Below are positions 14,646 through 20,398 of a stretch of DNA of 20,398 bases, piece after piece (the first letter of the stretch is position 1; each line of letters starts with the position of its first letter). Origin of the DNA: DASVVT01 sp036386415 (GTDB taxonomy: Bacteria; Acidobacteriota; Blastocatellia; Pyrinomonadales; Pyrinomonadaceae); contig DASVVT010000090.1 of assembly GCA_036386415.1 (NCBI GenBank), positions 1-20,398 on the forward strand. The letters run 5' to 3'. Made by a program: the position numbers and the translations under genes. The notes beneath the pieces are model-generated. The model searched no databases, was not told the DNA's origin, and saw only the letters and a program-made list of their open reading frames with translations.

Positions 14646-15788
14646 ATGATAAATGCGACCACAACAGAAGAAGAAGCTGAGTTGGACGCAGCGCTTTCGA
14701 CAGAAAAGGCAGCGGAGAAGAAGAGACGACGCTGGCAGCACGGAAGTCACTTTGTGCGGCAACGCTTCGGATTGGTCGCCGGTTTGAGTATCGTCTGCTT
14801 TTTCTACGCGATGGTGATCTTCGCAGATTTTCTCGCTCCCTACGACTATCGCGCGCAAACGCGGCGGGAGTTGCTCGCGCCGCCGACCCCGATTCACTTC
14901 TACAGCGAGCGCGAGGGTTGGCAGATGCGCCCTTTCATCTACGCGCGCCGCTCGGTCGCTGCGCTTGAGCGCCGGTACATCGAAGATCAAGCGCAGGCTT
15001 ACCCGATTGCGTTCTTCACGCGCGGCTACTCGTACAGGCTCTTCGGACTGTTGACGACTGACAGGCATCTCTTCGGATTACAGGATCAGGCGGGTGTGGG
15101 CGCGCCGCGTCTTCACCTGCTCGGCACGGACGCGCTGGGGCGTGATCGTCTCTCGCGGCTGCTGGTCGCTTCGCGCTTCTCGCTCACAGTCGGCCCTTTG
15201 GGGACACTGCTGGCGAGCGCGCTCGGCATCCTGCTCGGATGCGTTGCGGGCTATGCCGGAAGAACTGCGGATGCTGCGCTGATGCGCACGGCGGATGCGA
15301 TGATGGCGCTGCCCACGCTGGTCTTGATCCTGGCGGCACGCGCCGCGTTTCCGTTGGAGCTCCCACCCTCACGCGCGGCTTTGCTGCTCGTGATCATCTT
15401 CGTCGTCGTCGGCTGGGCTGAGATGGCGCGCCTCGCACGCGGCCTCGTCATGGCTCTGCGAAAGCGCGAATTTGTGCTGGCGGCAGAGAGCATCGGTCTG
15501 TCGCAGGCGCGCGTGCTCTTTCGTCACATCATGCCCAATGCCGCGCGCCCTCTCATCGTGCAGGTCACACTGATGCTGCCAGCTTTTCTGCTGGTGGAAA
15601 CCTCGCTCTCATTCCTCGGTGTCGGATTGCAGGAGCCGGAAGCGAGCTGGGGCAATATGCTGGCGCAAGCTGGCGATATCACGCTGCTCGGCGAGCAGCC
15701 CGGTCTGCTATTGCTGCCAGCCTTAGCCATCTTCTTCTTTGTGCTCGGCGTGCACCTGATCGGCAACGATCTAAAGAAGCGGAAGTGA
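14646..15788 (+). CDS. Peptide ABC transporter permease, DppC/OppC type, with enlarged first periplasmic loop
   Basis: This 380-residue protein is the second permease subunit. A charged cytoplasmic head (AEKKRRRW) precedes the first membrane helix (about 42-66). Then comes a loop of about 90 residues before LLGTDALGRDRLSRLL (158-173), the standard DppC landmark. Most DppC proteins are near 300 residues with a shorter loop; longer loops are known in YejE-like members. The EAA loop (275-298, FVLAAESIGLSQARVLFRHI) and the C-terminal SLSFLGVGLQEPEASWG are well conserved. ATG 14646 is six bases after the upstream stop; no good ribosome site is seen, so translational coupling is likely. The gene converges with the DUF4350-like gene, with a repeat element between. 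The extra loop may contact the binding protein or wall, as inference. Confidence 0.88.
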   Translation: MINATTTEEEAELDAALSTEKAAEKKRRRWQHGSHFVRQRFGLVAGLSIVCFFYAMVIFADFLAPYDYRAQTRRELLAPPTPIHFYSEREGWQMRPFIYARRSVAALERRYIEDQAQAYPIAFFTRGYSYRLFGLLTTDRHLFGLQDQAGVGAPRLHLLGTDALGRDRLSRLLVASRFSLTVGPLGTLLASALGILLGCVAGYAGRTADAALMRTADAMMALPTLVLILAARAAFPLELPPSRAALLLVIIFVVVGWAEMARLARGLVMALRKREFVLAAESIGLSQARVLFRHIMPNAARPLIVQVTLMLPAFLLVETSLSFLGVGLQEPEASWGNMLAQAGDITLLGEQPGLLLLPALAIFFFVLGVHLIGNDLKKRK

Positions 15789-15850
15789 GAAAGCACGTCT
15801 GGGAGCGAGTCAAAAAAGGGAGCGGAGTGGTTAAGTGAGGAGAAATTTTA

Positions 15851-15927
15851 ACGCAGAGGGCAGCGCAAAGGACGCAGAGAATAATCCTTTGCGCCCTCTG
15901 CGAAAACCCTTTGCGCCCTTTTGCGTT
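15851..15927. repeat. GCAAAGG/GCAGAGG-word inverted repeat between convergent genes
   Basis: CGCAGAGGGC (15852-15861) is mirrored at 15893-15902, and GCGCAAAGGA (15863-15872) at 15885-15894, giving an almost continuous 18-20 bp stem with a short loop. A further half-copy, CCCTTTGCGCCC, follows to about 15919. The words match the hairpin at 11526-11622. The element lies between the convergent stops at 15788 and 15959 and may act as a terminator. No other feature is seen in 15789-15958. Confidence 0.7.
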
Positions 15928-15958
15928 TACATCTACTTTTTCAGACAGGCTCTTGTTC

Positions 15959-16966
15959 CTACTTTAACAGACCCGAAAGCCAGTGCAGCACGTTGAGCGT
16001 AAACTGCCGGTCATCATTGCCAGGCATGTTCATCCCCATCTTGAACTCGCGCTGCTCATCGCCCTCCTTATAGCGTATGATCTGCGCCGAGAAGAGCGCC
16101 GCCTCACCCGCGACCACGAGCCTGCCCTTGCCGTACTTCATGGCGATTCCCTGGGCACGCCCACCCACAGGCCGGGCATGCGCCGCTATGTTCTCCCTGT
16201 TTTGTGTGAACTTTCCACTGGCATCCATCCCGACGGCGACCTGTAGCTCTTTGCCGGATGGTGATTCGTAAGCCGTAGGGCTGAGCTTCATGAGCGCGGT
16301 CGCGCCAGCGGGCACGCTCACAGACTGACCTGTGAAGGAGACGATGCGTTTGACCTCTTCCGAAGCGTTGCGACCCTGAAGCAGCGTATGTGCTCCTAAA
16401 AGCCCATTCTCTCGCGAGAAGACAAGGCCGAGCGGGCCTTCTTTCACAGAGTTTGAAAAATCGAACACATACCCTTTACCCATCTCGACGCCGAAGGCTC
16501 GCGCCAGATTCTCGGCGGCGCTTCCATACGGCGTGTGATCGGCGATCAACAGCAAAGAGCCTCCGCCATGCACCCAGGCGCGCACCGTCTCGCACTCCGC
16601 GTCTGTGAATGCCGGCCCGGACGTATCATTCGTGGCGTCAGGCGCAATCGCGTTGGAGATTACCAGCACGCGAACGCCCTTCAAGCTCCCCTTCTGGAAT
16701 TTCTTCGTTCCCGCCACAACCCTGTAACCATCGCTCGTCAGGAGATCGGCAAACGGTTTGTAGTGCCCGCCGGCTGTGTGGTAATTCGCATGCGCCTCGT
16801 CGATCATGACGACCGGGTGCTTGTTGGGATAGGCCGGACGCTCCACCGGGGCCTTGAAGTCTGGATCGACGATCTGCTGCGCATGAGTTCCAAAACTCAG
16901 CAGCAGGATAATCGAGGCAGACCGTAGAACGATCCTGAGCAGTGCGTTTGGGGTCGCTTTTCTCAT
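15959..16966 (-). CDS. Secreted DUF4350-like protein of unknown function
   Basis: From ATG 16966 the protein is 335 residues with a signal peptide (basic start MRKATPNALLRIVLR, hydrophobic SASIILLLSF, cleavage near THA-QQ). The mature part begins with HPVVMIDEAHANYHTAGGHY, then SDGYRVV, VLVISNAIAP, RAWVHGGGSLLLIADHTPYG and AENLARAFGVEMGKG. This is the glutamine-amidotransferase-like Rossmann layout of DUF4350 proteins, without an obvious catalytic Cys-His pair. A late segment, GKGRLVVAGEAALFSAQ, fits the same fold. AAGGAGG (16978-16984) lies 11 bases before ATG 16966, and a start-stop ATGTGA sits between them. The frame can start at 16990 or 16987, but that would put the ribosome site inside the gene. 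It is likely periplasmic or extracellular; activity is unknown. The gene stands alone on its strand. Confidence 0.65.
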   Translation of the reverse strand: MRKATPNALLRIVLRSASIILLLSFGTHAQQIVDPDFKAPVERPAYPNKHPVVMIDEAHANYHTAGGHYKPFADLLTSDGYRVVAGTKKFQKGSLKGVRVLVISNAIAPDATNDTSGPAFTDAECETVRAWVHGGGSLLLIADHTPYGSAAENLARAFGVEMGKGYVFDFSNSVKEGPLGLVFSRENGLLGAHTLLQGRNASEEVKRIVSFTGQSVSVPAGATALMKLSPTAYESPSGKELQVAVGMDASGKFTQNRENIAAHARPVGGRAQGIAMKYGKGRLVVAGEAALFSAQIIRYKEGDEQREFKMGMNMPGNDDRQFTLNVLHWLSGLLK

Positions 16967-17176
16967 GTCACATGGAGCCTCCTTCATCAACGTTTAGGCT
17001 TAGGTCAGTAATGTCTGCGACGGCAGGCGTATCATCTAACTCTGAGCGCCCGCCCGGCTTAAGCCGTTGCTACTAAACTTGCCGCTTTTGAATGATCTGA
17101 CGCGTGGATTATAAACGATCATTCGAGACACCCTCTGTCATATTTACGCTGAGAAATGAGTTGAGATCGAAACCCG

Positions 17177-17318
17177 GTAGTGTCCTCATGTGATTAGTCC
17201 TCTGTGCCGCCTCTGCGTCCTCTGTGTCTCTGTGGTGAATGAGCTTTAAGCAACACTCACCACAGAGACACAGAGAACACGGAGGATGCACAGAGAAGAG
17301 TTGAAACTAGGACACTAC
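17177..17318. mobile_element. 142-bp MITE-like palindromic element with target-site duplication
   Basis: The ends are perfect 10-bp inverted repeats, GTAGTGTCCT (17177-17186) and AGGACACTAC (17309-17318). Immediately outside each end is the same 10-bp direct repeat TCGAAACCCG (17167-17176 and 17319-17328), the mark of a transposition event. The two 62-base halves mirror one another, imperfectly near the ends and perfectly over 18 bases next to the loop (TCTGTGTCTCTGTGGTGA at 17221-17238, mirrored at 17257-17274). The loop is 18 bases. No coding capacity is present, so it would depend on a transposase elsewhere. The transposase family is not assigned; 10-bp duplications are compatible with several IS families. 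Nothing else is visible in 16991-17166. Confidence 0.75.
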
Positions 17319-17334
17319 TCGAAACCCGAATAGC

Positions 17335-17364
17335 TTGACATTGCCCACATTCGGGCACTACATT
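17335..17364 (+). promoter_or_regulatory. Probable promoter upstream of the cysteine-synthesis operon
   Basis: TTGACA (17335-17340) is a perfect -35 box; TACATT (17359-17364) is a 4/6 -10 box at 18-base spacing. Transcription would begin near 17371, about 230 bases before the cysteine synthase gene. It begins just seven bases outside the MITE-like element's flanking duplication. Confidence 0.5.
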
Positions 17365-17370
17365 CACGAA

Positions 17371-17562
17371 TGAACGCGCTACTTAAGGCCGCAAATGATA
17401 ATGAACGGTACTACCCGCAGAAGCCTTGAGATGACTGGTGTCTCGACCTCTAGTTTCACCTGCTGTTGTTCGCAATCCAGAGGGCAGAGCGGGCGTATGA
17501 CGTAGGCAGTTTTAGTTAGAACTGGAGTTATACCAAGGCCGCTCGATGTGAGCGGCCTTTTC
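17371..17562 (+). ncRNA. Candidate 190-nt leader or small RNA ending in a terminator hairpin
   Basis: The stretch between the TTGACA promoter and the strong hairpin at 17535-17562 has no convincing protein gene; a 19-codon ORF from ATG 17370 lacks a ribosome site and has no cysteine codons. A promoter, an uncoded stretch and an intrinsic terminator 36-39 bases before a biosynthetic gene is the layout of either an attenuated leader or an independent small RNA. AAGGCCGC at 17385-17392 repeats the first arm of the terminator and could pair with its second arm, which would break the terminator. It does not match a riboswitch class that I can recognise by eye. Confidence 0.35.
17535..17562 (+). 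terminator. Rho-independent terminator hairpin before the cysteine synthase gene
   Basis: AAGGCCGCTC (17535-17544) and GAGCGGCCTT (17550-17559) form a perfect 10-bp GC-rich stem with a five-base loop, and the RNA continues with a T-run (TTTT at 17558-17561). It would terminate plus-strand transcription upstream of 17598 and so may control read-through into the operon. Confidence 0.75.
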
Positions 17563-17597
17563 TCTCATCAGAGAGAAAGCGGTTACGGAGATAATTT

Positions 17598-18551
17598 GTG
17601 ATGAGTCGTCCACTCGTCGAACCGCCAGCACGCGCTACCCGGACGGAAGATATTCTGTCGAGCATCGGGCGGACGCCCCTGTTACGTCTGCGGCGCGTGA
17701 CGCGCGACCTGCCTGCGGGAGTCGAGGTCTATGCCAAGGCAGAGCATTTGAATCCGGGCGGCTCTGTGAAAGATCGCGCCGCGCGGGCGATGATTATTGA
17801 AGGCGAGCGCAATGGTCAGCTTCGTGCGGGCAAAACGATCCTCGACGCGACGAGCGGTAATACGGGAATCGCCTATGCGATGATCGGCGCGGCGCGCGGC
17901 TACGCGGTGACGCTCTGTCTGCCGAAAAATGCCAGCCTTGAGCGCAAGCGTCTGCTCGGCATCTACGGCGCAGCACTCGTCCTGACCGATCCGATGCAGG
18001 CCACAGACGGCGCGCAACTTCGTGCGCATGAGATGGCCGCCGTCAATCCCGAAAAATATTTTTATCCCGATCAGTACAACAACGATGCCAACTGGCGCGC
18101 GCATTTCGAGGGCACAGCGCCCGAAATCTGGGAGCAGACGGGCGGGCGCATCACACATTTTCTGGCGGGTTTGGGAACTTCCGGCACGTTCACAGGCACG
18201 GCGCGGCGCTTAAAAGAGTACGACCAACAGATTCGTGTGATCTCGATGCAGCCGGATTCACCCTTTCATGGTCTCGAAGGCATGAAGTACATGGGAAGCG
18301 CGCTCGTCCCGGGCATCTATGATCCGGCGCTGGCGGACGAGGCGGTCGAAGTCGCCACTGAAGACGCGCAAGGTATGACGCGACGGCTCGCGCGCGAAGA
18401 GGGTCTGCTGGTCGGAATCAGCTCCGGCGCGAATGTCTTTGCCGCATTACGGCTGGCACGCGGGCTTGCGGCAGGAGCGTTGGTCGTCACTATTTTGTGC
18501 GACGGCGGCGAGAAGTATCTGAGCGAAAAGTTCTGGGAGGATGATTCCTGA
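17598..18551 (+). CDS. cysM: PLP-dependent cysteine synthase (CysM/CysK family)
   Basis: This 317-residue enzyme has all key sites of the cysteine synthase fold: the PLP lysine K58 in LNPGGSVKDR, the substrate loop TSGNTG (85-90), the phosphate-binding GTSGTFTG (193-200), and SSGAN (275-279) with CDGGEKYLS near the end. The family replaces the leaving group of O-acetylserine or O-phosphoserine with a sulfur nucleophile. The operon context (JAMM peptidase, ubiquitin-like carrier, E1/rhodanese) strongly suggests a CysM-type enzyme that takes sulfur from a carrier thiocarboxylate, as in Mycobacterium tuberculosis; I cannot tell from sequence alone whether the acceptor is O-phosphoserine. GGAG (17587-17590) serves either GTG 17598 (7 bases) or ATG 17601 (10 bases). 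The stop TGA overlaps the next ATG, so translation is coupled. A terminator hairpin lies just upstream. Confidence 0.88.
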   Translation: MMSRPLVEPPARATRTEDILSSIGRTPLLRLRRVTRDLPAGVEVYAKAEHLNPGGSVKDRAARAMIIEGERNGQLRAGKTILDATSGNTGIAYAMIGAARGYAVTLCLPKNASLERKRLLGIYGAALVLTDPMQATDGAQLRAHEMAAVNPEKYFYPDQYNNDANWRAHFEGTAPEIWEQTGGRITHFLAGLGTSGTFTGTARRLKEYDQQIRVISMQPDSPFHGLEGMKYMGSALVPGIYDPALADEAVEVATEDAQGMTRRLAREEGLLVGISSGANVFAALRLARGLAAGALVVTILCDGGEKYLSEKFWEDDS

Positions 18552-18979
18552 TGATCGCACTCAGCCAGCAGCAGGAGGACGAAATCCGTCGGCATGGGGA
18601 GGAGGAGTATCCGCACGAATGCTGCGGCCTGCTGCTGGGGCGCTTCAGCCGGGACGGGCGCAAACAGGTCTTGGAAGTCCATCCGGTTTCAAATGCGCGC
18701 GAAGAGGAGGCGCGGCATAACCGATCCCTGATTCTCCCGGAAGAGTACATGCGCGGTGAGCGTTATGCGCGCCAGCACGAGCTAGAGGTGGTCGGAAACT
18801 ATCACTCGCACCCGGATCAAGAGGCTGTGCCCTCGCAGTTTGATTTGGAGCATGCCTGGCCTACCTGGTCTTATCTCATCGTCTCGGTCAGAGGGGGACT
18901 ATCAAGCGACCTGCGTGGATGGGAGATGAGAGCAGACCGTTCTAGATTTGATGAAGAGGAAATTCAGAGAGGAGGTTGA
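18551..18979 (+). CDS. mec: JAMM/MPN+ metallopeptidase, Mec type, probably cleaving the sulfur carrier
   Basis: This 142-residue protein is a compact JAMM zinc peptidase. Glu23 in YPHECCGLLLG is the general base. The zinc site is H85-S-H87-P followed by S95-x-x-D98, with exactly the family spacing (HSHP, six residues, S, two residues, D). In M. tuberculosis, Mec cleaves the CysO-cysteine adduct made by CysM; in Wolinella succinogenes a related enzyme (HcyD) trims the carrier so that its Gly-Gly end is free. Either or both roles fit here. ATG 18551 overlaps the cysM stop as TGATG, and the fusion gene starts three bases after the TGA, so the three genes are one translational unit. No signal peptide is present; it acts in the cytoplasm. 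Confidence 0.88.
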   Translation: MIALSQQQEDEIRRHGEEEYPHECCGLLLGRFSRDGRKQVLEVHPVSNAREEEARHNRSLILPEEYMRGERYARQHELEVVGNYHSHPDQEAVPSQFDLEHAWPTWSYLIVSVRGGLSSDLRGWEMRADRSRFDEEEIQRGG

Positions 18980-18982
18980 CGG

Positions 18983-20398
18983 ATGTCAGTCACAATTACA
19001 ATCCCGACCGCGCTTCGCCAGTATGCAGGCGGAAGCTCCGAGATAGAGGTGGAAGCCAAAACCGCAGGCCAGGCGCTTGACAGCCTGACCGCGACCCACA
19101 CAGAGCTGCGCAAACATCTCTATAACGATCAGAACGCGCTCAGGAATTTCGTCAACGTCTACGTCAACGACGAAGACATACGCCACAGAGAAGGAGCGTT
19201 GACGCCTGTCAAAGACGGCGACACGATCATGATCGTGCCCTCGATTGCCGGTGGAGCAATGACCGAAGAAGAGATGGTCACCGGCTTGCCTGCGCTTTCA
19301 AACGAAGAGATTGCGCGCTATAGCCGCCATCTCATCATGCCGGAGGTTGGCATGGAAGGTCAGCGTCGTCTGAAAGCGGCGAGCGTGCTGATGATCGGCA
19401 CGGGGGGCCTGGGCGCGCCTGCGGGGATGTACCTGGCGGCGGCTGGCGTCGGGCGGCTCGGCATAGTGGACTTCGACGTGGTCGATGAATCCAACCTGCA
19501 ACGTCAGATCATACATGGAACCAGCGATGTCGGACGCCCCAAGATCGCTTCGGCGCGCGACCGCCTACACAACATCAACCCGCACATTGACATCGAAACG
19601 TACGAGACACGTCTTTCAAGCGAGAACGCGCTTCAGCTATTTCGTGATTACGATGTCATCGTCGATGGGACGGACAACTTCCCGACGCGTTATCTGGTCA
19701 ACGATGCGTGTGTCCTGACGGGCAAGCCCAATGTGTACGGCTCTATCTTTCGCTTCGAAGGGCAGGCGAGCGTCTTCTGGGCTGAGCGCGGCGCTTGTTA
19801 TCGCTGCCTGTACCCGGAGCCGCCGCCGCCCGGCCTCGTTCCATCCTGCGCCGAAGGGGGTGTGCTTGGCGTTTTGCCAGGCATCGTCGGCGCGATTCAG
19901 GCCAACGAAACGATCAAGCTCATCCTCGGCGGCGACAGCCAGCCGCTCATCAACCGCCTCCTCTTATTCGACGCCTGGCGCATGCGCTTTCGCGAGTTGA
20001 AATTACGTAAAGACCCTTCGTGCCCGGTCTGCGGCGAGCACCCGACAATCAAAGAATTGATCGACTATGAAGAGTTCTGCGGGCTCAAGCCTCAGCCGCC
20101 TGCGAGTGCGGAGCAGCAGCAGCAGCAGGGGACGCAGATGTTGGAGATTTCAGCCACGGAGCTGAAGCAGCGCCTGGATCATGGCGATGACATTCAGATC
20201 ATAGACGTGCGCGAGCCAAACGAGTACGAGATCGCGCGTCTCCCGAACACAAAGCTGATCCCGCTCGGACAGGTGGTCAATCGCATGTCGGAGATAGACC
20301 CTGAGAGGGACACCGTGGTGCATTGCAAGATGGGTGGCCGCAGCGCGAAAGCCATCGAGGCGCTCAAGCGTGCAGGCTTTACGGGTCGCCTCACAAAC
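18983..20398 (+). CDS. Fusion of ubiquitin-like sulfur carrier (CysO/MoaD-like) with MoeZ-like E1 and rhodanese (open at window end)
   Basis: One uninterrupted frame runs from ATG 18983 to the window edge, 472 codons with no stop. Residues 1-91 are a MoaD/CysO-like beta-grasp carrier ending DTIMIVPSIAGG. The usual stop after Gly-Gly is missing; the chain continues AMTEEEMV into a ThiF/MoeB E1 domain (about 105-370) with GTGGLG (139-144), catalytic Cys289 (PSCAEGG) and a zinc site of C272/C275 and C347/C350. After a linker with five glutamines comes a rhodanese domain with IIDVREPNEYE and the active Cys448 (HCKMGGRS). In the known pathway the E1 adenylates the carrier's Gly-Gly end and the rhodanese supplies sulfur. 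Here that end is internal, so cleavage after G91 would be needed. AGAGGAGG just upstream is an excellent ribosome site. The rhodanese end is outside the window. Confidence 0.85.
   Translation, partial: MSVTITIPTALRQYAGGSSEIEVEAKTAGQALDSLTATHTELRKHLYNDQNALRNFVNVYVNDEDIRHREGALTPVKDGDTIMIVPSIAGGAMTEEEMVTGLPALSNEEIARYSRHLIMPEVGMEGQRRLKAASVLMIGTGGLGAPAGMYLAAAGVGRLGIVDFDVVDESNLQRQIIHGTSDVGRPKIASARDRLHNINPHIDIETYETRLSSENALQLFRDYDVIVDGTDNFPTRYLVNDACVLTGKPNVYGSIFRFEGQASVFWAERGACYRCLYPEPPPPGLVPSCAEGGVLGVLPGIVGAIQANETIKLILGGDSQPLINRLLLFDAWRMRFRELKLRKDPSCPVCGEHPTIKELIDYEEFCGLKPQPPASAEQQQQQGTQMLEISATELKQRLDHGDDIQIIDVREPNEYEIARLPNTKLIPLGQVVNRMSEIDPERDTVVHCKMGGRSAKAIEALKRAGFTGRLTN

Noticed and set aside
17401..17535. 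Possible tRNA before the terminator
   Set aside because: No T-arm GTTCRANYC sequence or cloverleaf could be found in this stretch.

Overview
This looks like a chromosomal piece of a free-living, fairly GC-rich bacterium. I infer Acidobacteriota, probably class Blastocatellia. The clues are a VCBS/FG-GAP repeat protein, large MalT/SARP and STAND regulators, a secreted S8 protease with repeats, and intergenic hairpins built from 'CACAGAG' and 'GCAAAGG' words. No rRNA or tRNA gene, CRISPR array or intact insertion sequence was seen, so the taxonomy rests on gene content alone.

Layout. Positions 1-142 hold the end of a VCBS-repeat protein. On the minus strand, 3304-412, is a two-gene unit: a small helical protein interrupted by an in-frame TAG, then a novel-STAND NTPase joined through one membrane segment to a GH25 lysozyme-like domain. 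From 3812 to 8253 (+) lie a stand-alone MalT-type NTPase and a full-length MalT-like SARP regulator. From 8505 to 11504 (+) is a secreted subtilisin with an N-terminal GITASGADG array and C-terminal SLH-like segments. From 11621 to 15788 is a divergent peptide-transport locus: a lipoprotein binding protein on minus and two permeases on plus, with no ATPase genes in the window. A secreted DUF4350-like protein (minus) ends at 15959. A small MITE-like element lies at 17177-17318. The window closes with a tightly coupled operon (17598 to the edge): PLP-dependent cysteine synthase, JAMM peptidase, and a fusion of a ubiquitin-like sulfur carrier with an E1/rhodanese (MoeZ-like) enzyme.

How the genes work together. 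The last operon matches the logic of protein-thiocarboxylate cysteine synthesis (CysM-CysO-Mec-MoeZ). The E1/rhodanese part should charge the carrier with sulfur, the synthase should use it, and the JAMM peptidase should release the product and perhaps free the carrier's Gly-Gly end, which here is buried in the fusion. The subtilisin and the peptide transporter are neighbours and could form a proteolysis-and-uptake function, but this is only inferred from proximity.

The most unusual parts are: (1) the STAND-membrane-GH25 protein and its small neighbour, which share a short G-[SV]-x-I-x-GD-x-x-x-N-x-IITG motif at facing ends, as paired STAND/partner signalling motifs do; (2) the carrier-E1-rhodanese fusion next to a JAMM peptidase; (3) a 142-bp palindromic element with 10-bp terminal repeats and a perfect 10-bp target duplication; (4) similar hairpins in all three convergent intergenic gaps.
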